Assembly (NCBI GenBank): GCA_049680625.1
Contig: JBAUID010000050.1
Span: 1-51,827, forward strand
Length of the DNA stretch: 51,827 nucleotides
Origin: JAUIAI01 sp049680625
GTDB lineage: Bacteria; Pseudomonadota; Gammaproteobacteria; Burkholderiales; Burkholderiaceae_E
Direction of reading: 5' to 3'
Shown here: piece after piece, positions 16,693-25,849 of the stretch
Numbering within the stretch: position 1 is the first letter of the stretch
Layout of the letters: each line of letters starts with the position of its first letter
The notes under the pieces: generated by a model
Database searches by the model: none
What the model was told of the DNA's origin: nothing
Seen by the model: only the letters and a program-made list of their open reading frames with translations
Made by a program: the position numbers and the translations under genes

Positions 16693-17082
16693 TTAGCGGC
16701 CGGGAATCCGGAGGTCGTATCGCACGGCTTTATCCGGAGACGACATTACTTGAACCACCAGATCCAGCTGGTTGGCATAAACCAGCTCGCTTGATTGCAA
16801 GATGACGAAATTGTCGCCCGGGGCTTTGGAAATGGTGAATTCGTTCGGATCTGGCGAGAAAGAGCCAACCGGCGCGGCCGATCGCACCACCCGAAACTGC
16901 ACTACCGACAGGTTTGTTGCTGAGCCAAAAGGAATGGCAACCTTCAGGCGTTGACCTTGTTGAGACAAAACGCCGGCCACACCCCATTCAACAGCACTGG
17001 CGGTACCCGCAAGCGTCAGCATCGACGCAGCAAGCAGCGCACGGGTGACAGATTTCAACGCAATGGAAGATACGTGGGGCAT
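16693..17082 (-). CDS. Small predicted exported protein of unknown function
   Basis: A 129-residue protein starting with a clear Sec signal peptide: basic MPHVSSIALKSVTR, a hydrophobic core ALLAASMLTLAG, and a likely signal peptidase I site after TASA. The mature part is about 100 residues with alternating polar and hydrophobic residues (LKVAIPFGSATNLSVVQFRV, VILQSSELVYANQLDLVVQV), suggesting a beta-sandwich. It has no cysteines. I do not recognise a family. A location in the periplasm or outer envelope is inferred from the signal peptide. The gene is convergent with denD, ending 7 nt from its stop, and its start faces rnpB on the opposite strand. Confidence 0.75.
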   Translation of the reverse strand: MPHVSSIALKSVTRALLAASMLTLAGTASAVEWGVAGVLSQQGQRLKVAIPFGSATNLSVVQFRVVRSAAPVGSFSPDPNEFTISKAPGDNFVILQSSELVYANQLDLVVQVMSSPDKAVRYDLRIPGR

Positions 17083-17168
17083 GGTGACTTGCTCCTGAGG
17101 TCAGTCTGTTGATTCAGTTATTTTGCCAGTTTAAGCGCCCACTATCGCACAACAAGCCTAAAATGGCA

Positions 17169-17572
17169 GCGGGAAGCGGGCCGGACGGTCGTCGGTGTGT
17201 GCCGTCAGGTACACACGGGAGGAAGGTCCGGACTCCACAGGGCAGGATGCTGGCTAACGGCCAGGCGCTGGGTCGTAATGTCCTGGCGACGGAAAGTGGC
17301 GCAGAAAATATACCGCCCACGGCTGCGAACGCAGCCCGGTAAGGTTGAAATGGCGAGGTAAGAGCTCACCGCGGCCATGGCGACATGGCTGGCAGGCTAA
17401 ACCCCATCCGGAGCAACACCAAATAGGCGTATGTGCGGCTTGCCGCGAAGGGCGGTCCGCCTGAGTACGCGGGTAGGTGGCTTGAGCAACCGGGTAACCG
17501 GTTGTCTAGATGAATGATCGTCACGTCAGGCAACTGGCGGACAGAATCCGGCCTACAGGCCCGCTTCCCACT
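17169..17572 (+). ncRNA. rnpB: RNase P RNA (type A)
   Basis: Catalytic RNA of RNase P, which matures tRNA 5' ends. The conserved core GGTCCGGACTCCACAGGGCA lies near 17225, and ACAGAATCCGGCC (conserved region V) near 17541. The ends pair as helix P1: GGGAAGCGGGCC (17171-17182) with GGCCCGCTTCCC (17558-17569). The sequence between contains CGCAGAAAATATACCGCCCA and GGTAAGGTTGAAATGGCG, as expected for type A. Total length is about 400 nt. At the usual GGAAAGTCC core this copy reads GGAAGGTCC. Exact ends are inferred from P1. No clear intrinsic terminator follows. Confidence 0.97.
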
Positions 17573-17821
17573 ATGACCTTCCTGGCGACGCTGCCCGCGC
17601 CGTAATCGGGTCAAATACCAAAATTACCAAATTGCCAGTCCGCGGGCGCTGCCAGGTCGTTCTTTTGCGGCGCTGCGCCCTAATCGGAGTGGATTAACGC
17701 CGCTTTGCGACGAACCAGACCAAAAATTGCCACTCTTTTGCCCCTGGTTTGCCTGAGTGGACGGGTTTAATCATCTGGCAAGTGCCTGCGCTGGTCCGCA
17801 GGGTGGTTGCTACCCCGGGCC

Positions 17822-17845
17822 GAGACTCCGGCTGAGACTCCGGCT
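17822..17845. repeat. 12-bp direct duplication
   Basis: GAGACTCCGGCT occurs twice in tandem, in the spacer between rnpB and mraZ. No function is evident. Confidence 0.8.
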
Positions 17846-17968
17846 CACACTTAAAGTAATACTTTCACTTAGGGGCGTAACAGACTCATTTTGGTCGATA
17901 TTCGATCGCGAATGGCAAGTCAATCCTGTCGTAAGTGCTTGTCACAATTGAAAAAACCTGATCCTAAC

Positions 17969-17997
17969 TTGACCTGAGTACGTCTTTTCTCTAGAGT
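17969..17997 (+). promoter_or_regulatory. Predicted sigma-70 promoter of mraZ and the dcw cluster
   Basis: TTGACC (17969-17974) and TAGAGT (17992-17997) are separated by 17 bp. It lies 180 nt upstream of mraZ and is the best -35/-10 pair in the spacer, in the expected place for the main dcw promoter. Confidence 0.5.
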
Positions 17998-18177
17998 TCG
18001 CTTCGGTGGCACAAATAACCATAAAGTGCCTTGAGTTCTCAGAAAAGTGGGATTTTGCTTAAAAAATAAGCAGAATTCGGGTTCTGTCTATTCCCTTCTC
18101 CGTTGTGTTGGGGGTCTGAATCCAGGGTTTGAGTTCATCAGGGCACTCCTGTTCGACAAGCGGCGTGTTGGGTCTCA

Positions 18178-18609
18178 ATGGCTTACATCGGCAACAGCAA
18201 AGTTACTCTCGATCCGAAGGCCCGGCTTGCCGTGCCCTCGCGCTATCGCGAAGCCTTGCTTGCGCAATGTGGCGGCAAATTGGTCGTTACCCGCGGCATC
18301 GGACCAAAAACTCTCCTGCTTTTCCCTGAGCCAGTCTGGGACAAGATTTACGAGCAGCTTATCAGCATGCCGGCGACAGATCCGCTACGCCAGCGCTATC
18401 TACACAACGCAGATTATCTCGACATGGATAGCGGTGGCCGCATCCTGATCCCGAATGGTCTGCGGGAAAAAGGGATTCTCACCAACAGTTCACTGGCTTT
18501 TGTTGGTAACGGAACCCACTTCGAAATCTGGGACTGGGATGCACATATTCAAAACGAAGAGCAACTCGACCCATTGGCAATGTCAGCAACTAAGGATTTG
18601 TCGTTCTGA
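18178..18609 (+). CDS. mraZ: Transcriptional regulator MraZ
   Basis: A 143-residue protein of two SpoVT/AbrB-like halves. The first DNA-binding half is VTLDPKARLAVPSRYREALL, the second is ADYLDMDSGGRILIPNGLRE, in the canonical order. It forms ring-shaped oligomers and represses its own operon, so it is likely the local regulator of the cluster. It is the first gene; rsmH starts 9 nt after its stop. The start ATG has only a weak purine signal (GTTGGGTCTCA) before it. The C-terminus (LDPLAMSATKDLSF) is slightly extended and variable. Confidence 0.95.
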   Translation: MAYIGNSKVTLDPKARLAVPSRYREALLAQCGGKLVVTRGIGPKTLLLFPEPVWDKIYEQLISMPATDPLRQRYLHNADYLDMDSGGRILIPNGLREKGILTNSSLAFVGNGTHFEIWDWDAHIQNEEQLDPLAMSATKDLSF

Positions 18610-18618
18610 CCGCCGGTC

Positions 18619-19620
18619 GTGACGGGGAGTAACAGGGATGAGCAGGATGAAGTGGACGAAGCGCCAGACAGCGGGCATGTGCCCGTCTTGCTTGCGCCAT
18701 CAGTCGACGCGCTTGCTGTCCGTGGCGATGGCACTTATATCGATGCAACTTTTGGCCGCGGCGGCCATAGCAGGGAAATACTTAGCCGCCTTGGTGCACA
18801 GGGTCGGGTTATTGCTTTTGACCGTGACCCTCAGGCCATTGAGTTCGGTCAGTCAATTGGGGACCCCAGGTTGCAGGTGTTTCATGCCCGGTTCTCAAAT
18901 CTTGCCACTGTGCTCGATGAGCACGGCGTCAAACAAGTCGATGGCGTTCTTATCGATCTTGGTGTTTCGTCACCGCAGCTGGATCAGGCGGCGCGTGGCT
19001 TTAGTTTTCAGCAGGATGGTCCACTCGATATGCGAATGGACCCAACCGAAGGCATTCCGGTTTCTGAGTGGCTAAGCCATGCATCAGAAAAGGAAATCAG
19101 GGAGATTATAAAAAATTATGGGGAAGAACGGTTTGCTGGGCCGATTGCAAAGGCGATTGTTGCTCGCCGCGAGGATGCCGGCGGCATCGCGTTACAGACC
19201 ACAAAGCAACTTGCCGATCTCGTGGCGTCCGTTGTCCGGCGCCGCTCGAAGCGGCCGCCGCTGGGCAAGAATGAGGCAACCCGCACCTTTCAAGCTCTAC
19301 GGATTTTCATCAATCAAGAGCTTGAAGAGCTCTCGCTCGTCCTGATTGCAGCGGTTGAACGCCTTGCTCCTGGCGGACGCCTTGCCGTTATCAGTTTTCA
19401 CTCATTGGAAGATCGCATCGTGAAGGAATTTATAGCGACAGAATCTGGCCGCAGAGCCGGAAGGGATCCGATATACGGAACCCCGGTTTCCGATCGTCCG
19501 CTGCGCTTGCAGGCGCTTCGTCGGATTGTCGCGTCGCAAGAGAGTGGTAGCGATAATCCGCGCGAACGATCTGCGGTATTGCGTATTGCCGTACGCACTG
19601 ATGACGGATTTGAACAATGA
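18619..19620 (+). CDS. rsmH: 16S rRNA m4C1402 methyltransferase RsmH (MraW)
   Basis: SAM-dependent N4-methyltransferase acting on C1402 of 16S rRNA in the ribosomal P site. The 333-residue product has HVPVLLAPSVDAL, the SAM-binding YIDATFGRGGHSREIL, VDGVLIDLGVSSPQLDQAAR followed by GFSFQQDGPLDMRMD, IKNYGEERFAGPIAKAIV, TRTFQALRIFINQELEEL and AVISFHSLEDRIVKEF. The start is taken at the GTG at 18619, which gives an acidic N-terminal extension (DEQDEVDEAPD) relative to E. coli; a GTG at 18652 is an alternative. Its stop overlaps the ftsL ATG (ATGA). Confidence 0.96.
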   Translation: MTGSNRDEQDEVDEAPDSGHVPVLLAPSVDALAVRGDGTYIDATFGRGGHSREILSRLGAQGRVIAFDRDPQAIEFGQSIGDPRLQVFHARFSNLATVLDEHGVKQVDGVLIDLGVSSPQLDQAARGFSFQQDGPLDMRMDPTEGIPVSEWLSHASEKEIREIIKNYGEERFAGPIAKAIVARREDAGGIALQTTKQLADLVASVVRRRSKRPPLGKNEATRTFQALRIFINQELEELSLVLIAAVERLAPGGRLAVISFHSLEDRIVKEFIATESGRRAGRDPIYGTPVSDRPLRLQALRRIVASQESGSDNPRERSAVLRIAVRTDDGFEQ

Positions 19621-19949
19621 GACGGTTGAGTATTCTCTTGTCTGCCATCCTGGTGACGTGTGCGCTTGGTCTGGTTACCTCGCAACAGCGGGCCCGAATG
19701 TTGTTTAACGACCTGGAGCGAGCGAGCGCGCGGCAAGATGAGTTGGAAAACCGTTGGGACGAGCTTCAAATTCGTCAGACCGAACTGGCCAAAGCATCAT
19801 TAGTTGACAGCAAAGCCCGCGAACAGTTGAAGCTGGGCGCTCGAGAGCCGCGTCGAACCATGCACTTGATGCTTGACGATGACACCCGGCTCGCGGCGAA
19901 AGAAGCAATTTTGCGCTGGCGGGCTGCAGCGCTTGAAGGCGCCCAGTAA
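19617..19949 (+). CDS. ftsL: Cell division protein FtsL
   Basis: A 110-residue bitopic inner-membrane protein of the FtsQ-FtsL-FtsB divisome complex. One transmembrane helix near the N-terminus (LSILLSAILVTCALGLVTS) is followed by a periplasmic leucine-zipper coiled coil (RARMLFNDLERASARQDELE and onwards). Sequence conservation of FtsL is low; the call rests on topology, size and position between rsmH and ftsI. It overlaps rsmH by 4 nt and directly abuts ftsI. Confidence 0.92.
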   Translation: MRRLSILLSAILVTCALGLVTSQQRARMLFNDLERASARQDELENRWDELQIRQTELAKASLVDSKAREQLKLGAREPRRTMHLMLDDDTRLAAKEAILRWRAAALEGAQ

Positions 19950-21716
19950 ATGGCCCGTAAGAGTCCGCGTCAGCGCGTCAAAATTGGTTCGACGGTAGCA
20001 GTCGACAATCCGCTGCTTCGCCTGAGTCTGTCGACCGGTCGGCAGCGCATTGTATTGGTTGTTGTTGGCCTGGCCTTCGCTGTTCTGGCCGGTCGGGCTA
20101 TTCAATTGCAGCTGTTCAAAACCAAAGATCTGCAGCGAGTGGGTGAGCGTAGTTATACACAGACTGTTTCACTCGCCGCCTCGCGCGGCAAGATCCTGGA
20201 TCGTCATGATACGGTGCTCGCGTCGAGCCTGCCGGCGCGTGCGATTTATGTTGACCCACAGCGTTTTATCAAGGCCAGTCATCAGCAGGTCGAAGTTCTG
20301 GCTGGCAAACTCGGTATGTCGTCACAATCGATCCGTCGCCGCGTGCAGAAAGGAGGCCGAAAGTTCGCTTACCTTAAGCGTCAGGTAAGCGTCGACAGTG
20401 CCGAACAGATCGAAGCACTGGACATTCCCGGCGTTGCGGCTCAGTCAGAATATAAGCGGCATTATCCCGAAGGCATGATTGCAGCCCATGTAGTTGGTTT
20501 TACAGACTACGACGATATTGGTAAAGAAGGCGTTGAGCATGCCAGCGATTTACGCCTGGCAGGGCGCCCTGGCAGTCGTCGGGTCATTCGCGATCGCTTC
20601 GGTCGTGTACTGGATGACCTGAATACAGATGTTGCACCGATCCACGGTGAAGATGAGCAACTGGCAATTGACAGCCGGCTGCAATATCTGGCGTTCAACG
20701 CCTTGCGCGAAACGGTTGCTGAGCATAAAGCGAAAGCCGGTGCGGCGATCGCTCTGGATGTGCGAAGCGGTGAAATCCTCGCTCTCGCCAACTGGCCATC
20801 ATATGACCCGAACGACCGTTCAGGGGTCACCATGGATGCAGTGCGCAACCGGGTCGTCTATGACAGTTTTGAGCCCGGCTCGACAATGAAACCTTTTACG
20901 GTTGCATTAGCGCTCGAGTTACGCAAAGTCACGCCAAACACCATTATCGAAACTGCGCCGGGCAAACTGAAAATTGGTCCCGATACGATTGGTGATTCGC
21001 ATTTCCTTGGGGCGCTCTCGGTCTCCGAGGTAATAGAAAAGTCGTCAAACGTCGCCATTGCAAAAATGGCACTTGATATGGAGGCGCAACAGCTGTGGCA
21101 GTTTTTTTCCGAGTTGGGTTTTGGTTTGCCGCCTGGTGCCGGTTTCCCAGGGGCTGCCGCCGGACGATTGCGGCCCCATCGAAGTTGGCGGCCGATTGAG
21201 CAAGCCACGATGGCTTATGGTCACGGGTTGTCAGTTACCTTGTTGCAGTTGGCCCATGCCTACATGATTTTCGCGCGCGACGGCAATATGCCACCAGTGG
21301 ATATCCGCTTGCGCCATGGCACAACCCCGGGGCGTCAGATAATTTCCGAGGCGACGGCAAAATCGATTCGTTCAATGCTTGAACTGGCCGTTGGTTCGGG
21401 TGGAACCGCAAGCAAGGCCCAGGTAGTTGGTTACCGCGTTGCCGGAAAAACGGGTACCTCGCTTAAGCAAGAGAAAGGTAAGTACGTTAAAAAATACGTG
21501 TCATCTTTTGTCGGTTTTGTTCCGGCTTCCGATCCGCGCATTTTGATTGCCGTGATGATTGATGAGCCGACTGGCAAGTTCTTCTATGCCGGTGATGTGG
21601 CTGCACCATTGTTCTCGCGTATTGCCGCTCATGCCTTGCGTCAGTTGCGGATTGCACCTGATGCGGCAGTGGCCGAAATCCAGGTTCCAGGCCGCGACGA
21701 GGTGGCCCGCAAATGA
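19950..21716 (+). CDS. ftsI: Septal peptidoglycan transpeptidase FtsI (PBP3)
   Basis: A 588-residue class B penicillin-binding protein that cross-links septal peptidoglycan with FtsW. A short cytoplasmic tail and one membrane anchor (IVLVVVGLAFAVLAGRAIQL) precede the pedestal domain (SLAASRGKILDRHDTVLASS; YPEGMIAAHVVGFT). The transpeptidase domain has the active-site Ser in SFEPGSTMKPFTVALAL near residue 311, the SSN motif in VIEKSSNVAIAKMA, and KTG in VAGKTGTSLKQEKG. Its stop overlaps murE (ATGA). Size and motif spacing are normal. Confidence 0.97.
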   Translation: MARKSPRQRVKIGSTVAVDNPLLRLSLSTGRQRIVLVVVGLAFAVLAGRAIQLQLFKTKDLQRVGERSYTQTVSLAASRGKILDRHDTVLASSLPARAIYVDPQRFIKASHQQVEVLAGKLGMSSQSIRRRVQKGGRKFAYLKRQVSVDSAEQIEALDIPGVAAQSEYKRHYPEGMIAAHVVGFTDYDDIGKEGVEHASDLRLAGRPGSRRVIRDRFGRVLDDLNTDVAPIHGEDEQLAIDSRLQYLAFNALRETVAEHKAKAGAAIALDVRSGEILALANWPSYDPNDRSGVTMDAVRNRVVYDSFEPGSTMKPFTVALALELRKVTPNTIIETAPGKLKIGPDTIGDSHFLGALSVSEVIEKSSNVAIAKMALDMEAQQLWQFFSELGFGLPPGAGFPGAAAGRLRPHRSWRPIEQATMAYGHGLSVTLLQLAHAYMIFARDGNMPPVDIRLRHGTTPGRQIISEATAKSIRSMLELAVGSGGTASKAQVVGYRVAGKTGTSLKQEKGKYVKKYVSSFVGFVPASDPRILIAVMIDEPTGKFFYAGDVAAPLFSRIAAHALRQLRIAPDAAVAEIQVPGRDEVARK

Positions 21717-23296
21717 CATTGGCCTGTACCTCGATGAAAAATCCGGATGCCGCCGGTAACTGGCTTCGCGCTCATTTGGCAGCCGACGCCGAGCTCAGCG
21801 CTGATAGTCGCGCCATCAAAGCGGGTGACGGATTTATTGCCTGGCCCGGTCTGACCACGGATGGGCGGCGGTATATCGACCAGGCTTGCGCTTCCGGGGC
21901 TGCTGCGATTTTATTCGACGATAGTGCTGCCCCGGTTGTTTCTGCCCCGGTGCCCGCGTGTGGGTTTACCGATTTACGCGATCAAGCGGGTGCAGTGAGC
22001 TCAGCTTTTTACGGTCATCCGAGTCGGCATATGACTGTCTTTGCGGTGACTGGCACCAACGGTAAAACAAGTTGTGCTCACTGGATAGCTGCGGGTAGTG
22101 CGCAGGACGGGCAGCGCAGCGCAGCATTGGGTACCCTGGGAATTACCCACTTTGGGCCGTCTGCTGGAGGGGATGATGCTCCCGTTGGCTCACAAACCGG
22201 TGCGGACGCTGACTCAACCAGTGCGGAAAAATTGAGCCCGGTACTAACAACACCAGATCCGGTGGCGTTGCAGCGTACGCTTGCCGGGCTTGCCCGCAAT
22301 ATGACAACCACCGTGGCTTTCGAGGCATCGTCTATCGGGCTGGCGCAAAAGCGTCTGCAGGCCACCAATGTCGACGTTGCCGTATTTACGAATCTTTCGC
22401 GCGACCATCTGGACTATCACGCTGATATGGCGGATTACCTGCGGGCCAAGCGTGGTTTGTTTGAGATGGACGGCCTGGAAGCTGTGGTCGTCAATGCGGA
22501 TGATCCGGCAAGTTCATCCATGTTGGCTGGAGTGACCCGGGGGGTCAGCCGTTTTGCCTGTGGCTTTAATCCACCGGAGTCCGCACTGGCCATCGATTGC
22601 ATGGTGCAGATCGTTGACCTGAACCATGGGAAAGATGGCATGCAGTTGCATCTGGGTGGTGACGCAGGACGGGCCAGTGTTTATCTTTCGGTGCCCGGTA
22701 GATTTAATGCCCTGAATGCGGCAACCGTGTGTACGGCCTGGTTGGCATCGGGCGTGCCCTTTGAGCAGGCAGTTGCCCGTCTGGCTGGCTTAAGACCCAT
22801 CGCCGGTCGTATGCAAACGATTTACCGCGCGCAAAAGCCCCTGGTTGTTGTGGATTACGCGCACACGCCAGATGCTTTGCAATCCGTACTACAGGCGCTC
22901 AGGTCGATGGCGGATTCGAGGCAGGGCAAATTATGGGTTGTGTTTGGATGCGGTGGCGATCGCGATCCGGGCAAGCGCCCCCTGATGGGACAGGTAGCGG
23001 CAGGTTTTGCCGACCATGTGGTGTTAACCAGTGACAACCCGCGCTCAGAAGATCCCGGTCAAATTCTCGACCAGGTGGCAACCGGCCTGCCGGCGGACTG
23101 TGGTGGGCGAGCCGAGCGGATTGTCGATCGACGCAGTGCGATTGAAGCTGCCGTGGCGCAGGCCAGCATCAACGACGTGATTGTTGTTGCCGGCAAAGGG
23201 CATGAGGCCTACCAGGAAATTAACGGTCAGCGTTTTGCGTTTAGCGATTGGGCGGTATGCAATTGGGCATTAGATAAGCGGAAGTCTGGCCAATGA
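21713..23296 (+). CDS. murE: UDP-MurNAc-L-Ala-D-Glu:meso-diaminopimelate ligase MurE
   Basis: Cytoplasmic Mur ligase adding the third stem residue. The 527-residue product has the P-loop VTGTNGKTSCAHWIAAG, the YHADMADYLRAKRGLF block with its carbamylated-lysine region, the NALNAATVC segment, VVDYAHTPDAL, WVVFGCGGDRDPGKRPLMGQ and TSDNPRSEDP. The DNPR motif selects meso-diaminopimelate rather than lysine, as expected for a Gram-negative wall. The start overlaps ftsI (ATGA); a second in-frame ATG at 21734 would trim seven residues. The stop overlaps murF. Confidence 0.97.
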   Translation: MTLACTSMKNPDAAGNWLRAHLAADAELSADSRAIKAGDGFIAWPGLTTDGRRYIDQACASGAAAILFDDSAAPVVSAPVPACGFTDLRDQAGAVSSAFYGHPSRHMTVFAVTGTNGKTSCAHWIAAGSAQDGQRSAALGTLGITHFGPSAGGDDAPVGSQTGADADSTSAEKLSPVLTTPDPVALQRTLAGLARNMTTTVAFEASSIGLAQKRLQATNVDVAVFTNLSRDHLDYHADMADYLRAKRGLFEMDGLEAVVVNADDPASSSMLAGVTRGVSRFACGFNPPESALAIDCMVQIVDLNHGKDGMQLHLGGDAGRASVYLSVPGRFNALNAATVCTAWLASGVPFEQAVARLAGLRPIAGRMQTIYRAQKPLVVVDYAHTPDALQSVLQALRSMADSRQGKLWVVFGCGGDRDPGKRPLMGQVAAGFADHVVLTSDNPRSEDPGQILDQVATGLPADCGGRAERIVDRRSAIEAAVAQASINDVIVVAGKGHEAYQEINGQRFAFSDWAVCNWALDKRKSGQ

Positions 23297-24690
23297 AATT
23301 TACGGCGCGTGATGCATTGAACTGGCTGGACAGCGCTGAACTATACGGCAGTGGTTCGGAGGTGTTCAGTGGTGTGGGCACTGATACCCGGCGTTTGCCA
23401 CCCGGTTGCCTGTTTGTGCCGCTGCGGGGTGAGAACTTTGACGCCCACAATTTCATTGAAAAAGCGGTTGCCGAAGGAGCTGCCGGTTTTCTCTTCGAGC
23501 ATTGTGAGCAGCTTTACGGGCCTGCATTGCGGGTGCCAGATACCCGAAGAGCCCTTGGGCAGCTGGCTCGCGGCTGGCGCGCGCGATTTGATTTGCCGTT
23601 GATTGCCGTGACGGGCAGTAACGGGAAGACAACCGTGAAAGACATGATATCAGCGGTATTGGCTGAATCGGTCGGTGCTGAGCACTGCCTGGCCACCGAG
23701 GGCAATTTCAATAACGATATTGGCGTGCCGCTAACTGTTTTCCGCCTCGATGATTGTCATCGCGTGGCGGTGCTTGAGCTGGGTATGAATCACCCTGGTG
23801 AAATCGAGTGGCTGACGAAGATTGCCCAACCCGCGATTGCGATTGTCAACAACGCCCAGCGTGAACATCAGGAATTTCTGGATGGAGTTGAAGCCACTGC
23901 GCGCGAGAATGGCGCGGTTTTCAGTGGTTTGCCCGAAAGTGGGATTGCGGTCTTTCCCGGAGATGATCCGTGTACCCCGATATGGGAGGCACTTGCTGGC
24001 AATCGACGCGTCATGCGTTTTGGTCTTTCTGATATCAGCGGGCAGTTCGACGTTTGGGCAAACCCGGCCGCAACACCTCAGGCCTTCGATGTTTTTGCCG
24101 ATGGTGATAGTGGTTTGAGCAGTGTCGAAGTCAAGCTGCAAATTGACGGTGGACACAACGTTCGCAATGCATTGGCGGCAACGGCCGCGTGTATTGCGGC
24201 TGATATTGACCTGCAAACCATTGCGGCCGGGCTAGCGAAGTTTCAGCCTGCAAACGGCCGCATGCAGCGAGTGACCTCAGCGGTTGGCGCCGACTTGATC
24301 AACGATACGTACAACGCGAACCCTGATTCCGTGCTCGCCGCGATCGACGTGCTGGCTAGCAAACCCGTACCGCGAATCCTGGTGCTTGGTGACATGGCCG
24401 AGGTTGGCGACAAAGGGCCGCTATTTCACCGTGAAGTTGGTGAATACGCCCGTGCCCGTGGCTTACAGGCAATATTTGCAACCGGGCCGCTGTCGCGCGA
24501 GACGGTTAAGGCTTTTGGAAAAGGCGCTGTTCACTTTAAAGAAATTGATGCCTTGTCGTCTGCAATTCGTCGTTTTGCCCGGCCAGGTGCGTCGATTCTG
24601 GTTAAGGGGTCACGGTCGATGCGAATGGAGCGGGTAATTGACGCTTTGGGTCAGGACAACTGCGCAGCTGAGGTGACCCATGCTGCTTGA
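23293..24690 (+). CDS. murF: UDP-MurNAc-tripeptide:D-Ala-D-Ala ligase MurF
   Basis: Final cytoplasmic Mur ligase, adding D-Ala-D-Ala to make the pentapeptide. The 465-residue protein has FSGVGTDTRRLPPGCLFVPL, the P-loop VTGSNGKTTVKDM, TEGNFNNDIGVPLT, LELGMNHPGEIEWL, INDTYNANPDSVLAAIDVL and RILVLGDMAEVGD. All family motifs are intact. It overlaps murE by 4 nt and mraY by 11 nt. Confidence 0.97.
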   Translation: MKFTARDALNWLDSAELYGSGSEVFSGVGTDTRRLPPGCLFVPLRGENFDAHNFIEKAVAEGAAGFLFEHCEQLYGPALRVPDTRRALGQLARGWRARFDLPLIAVTGSNGKTTVKDMISAVLAESVGAEHCLATEGNFNNDIGVPLTVFRLDDCHRVAVLELGMNHPGEIEWLTKIAQPAIAIVNNAQREHQEFLDGVEATARENGAVFSGLPESGIAVFPGDDPCTPIWEALAGNRRVMRFGLSDISGQFDVWANPAATPQAFDVFADGDSGLSSVEVKLQIDGGHNVRNALAATAACIAADIDLQTIAAGLAKFQPANGRMQRVTSAVGADLINDTYNANPDSVLAAIDVLASKPVPRILVLGDMAEVGDKGPLFHREVGEYARARGLQAIFATGPLSRETVKAFGKGAVHFKEIDALSSAIRRFARPGASILVKGSRSMRMERVIDALGQDNCAAEVTHAA

Positions 24691-25849
24691 TCTGGCGCAA
24701 TATCTCGCACAAGAGACCAGGGCTTTTGCGGTTTTCAATTACATCACTTTGCGTGCTGTTCTGGCCGCCCTGACGGCATTGCTACTGGGCTTGTTATTGG
24801 GGCCAACGGTGATTCGCAAGTTAGCGGCAATGAAGATAGGTCAGGCTGTCCGTGAAGACGGACCGCAGACGCATCTCATCAAATCGGGTACACCGACGAT
24901 GGGTGGGGCGCTTGTGTTGATCGCGGTTGTCTGCGCTACTTTGTTGTGGAGCGATTTATCAAACCGATTTGTCTGGATTGTGTTGATCGTGACTCTCGGG
25001 TTCGGGCTGATCGGTTGGGTCGACGACTATCGCAAAGTTGTTCACCGCGACCCGGCCGGAATGGCGGCCGGGGAAAAATATTTCTGGCAGACGGTCATTG
25101 GTTTAGTGGCGGCGTTTTATCTCGCCTTTGCCGTGTCCGGTGCCAGTGGGGGGCAGGCACTGGATCTGTTCTACGCCTGGGTCGACAGTGGCTTTCAGAT
25201 GTCTTTGCCGGAAACCGCGTCATTGATCGTACCGTTCTTTAAAGATGTTTCTGTGCCGCTTGGGGTTCTTGGCTTTGTTGTCATGGCGTATTTTGTGATT
25301 GTTGGCACCAGTAATGCCGTTAACTTGACTGATGGTGCTGATGGTCTTGCCATCATGCCTTGTGTTCTGGTGGGGGGGGCGCTTGGCTTGTTCGCATATG
25401 TTGCCGGGAACTCCATCTTCGCCCGATATTTGTTTGTGCCTTACGTGCCTGGGGCGGGTGAACTTGCTGTGTTCTGCGGTGCCATTGTGGGTGCCGGTCT
25501 TGCTTTTCTCTGGTACAACGCTTACCCCGCGCAGGTATTTATGGGTGATGTGGGGGCTTTATCAATCGGCGCTGCACTGGGCACGGTCGCTATTGTGGTG
25601 CGGCAGGAATTTGTCTTGTTCATCATGGGGGGCGTGTTTGTTGCCGAAACCTTGTCGGTCATGTTGCAAGTCGGTTACTTCAAATACACGAAGAAGCGGT
25701 TTGGGGCAGGGCGGCGGATTCTGCGCATGGCGCCTTTACACCATCATTTTGAAGTTGGCGGGGTAAAAGAGTCACAGGTCGTTGTTCGGTTCTGGATCGT
25801 CACGATGATTCTGGTGTTGGTTGGTTTATCGACGTTGAAGCTCAGATGA
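24680..25849 (+). CDS. mraY: Phospho-MurNAc-pentapeptide transferase MraY
   Basis: Integral inner-membrane enzyme (389 residues, about ten helices) that moves phospho-MurNAc-pentapeptide to undecaprenyl phosphate, forming lipid I. Family motifs: SGTPTMGGALVLIAV, WVDDYRKV (catalytic Asp pair), GTSNAVNLTDGADGLAIMPC, YNAYPAQVFMGDVGALSIGA and the histidine loop MAPLHHHFEVGGVKESQVV. An insertion of about 25 residues around GASGGQALDLFYAWVDSGFQ is longer than in E. coli. It begins within murF and its stop overlaps murD (ATGA). Confidence 0.97.
   Translation: MLLDLAQYLAQETRAFAVFNYITLRAVLAALTALLLGLLLGPTVIRKLAAMKIGQAVREDGPQTHLIKSGTPTMGGALVLIAVVCATLLWSDLSNRFVWIVLIVTLGFGLIGWVDDYRKVVHRDPAGMAAGEKYFWQTVIGLVAAFYLAFAVSGASGGQALDLFYAWVDSGFQMSLPETASLIVPFFKDVSVPLGVLGFVVMAYFVIVGTSNAVNLTDGADGLAIMPCVLVGGALGLFAYVAGNSIFARYLFVPYVPGAGELAVFCGAIVGAGLAFLWYNAYPAQVFMGDVGALSIGAALGTVAIVVRQEFVLFIMGGVFVAETLSVMLQVGYFKYTKKRFGAGRRILRMAPLHHHFEVGGVKESQVVVRFWIVTMILVLVGLSTLKLR

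Larger units (their letters stand above)
17573..18177. other. Intergenic region between rnpB and mraZ (mraZ leader)
   Basis: About 600 nt with no credible gene. It holds a two-copy 12-bp duplication (17822-17845), a plausible promoter (17969-17997) and a small inverted repeat TGCTTA-AAAAA-TAAGCA (18056-18072) in the leader. MraZ in E. coli binds three TGGG-type repeats at 10-nt spacing near its own promoter. I see isolated GTGGGA, TTGGGG and TTGGGT elements here (near 18047, 18108 and 18168) but not that regular array. The transcript leader would be about 170 nt. Confidence 0.6.

Noticed and set aside
17573..18177. MraZ operator array upstream of mraZ
   Set aside because: TGGG-type elements are present but not at the regular 10-nt spacing of known MraZ boxes.
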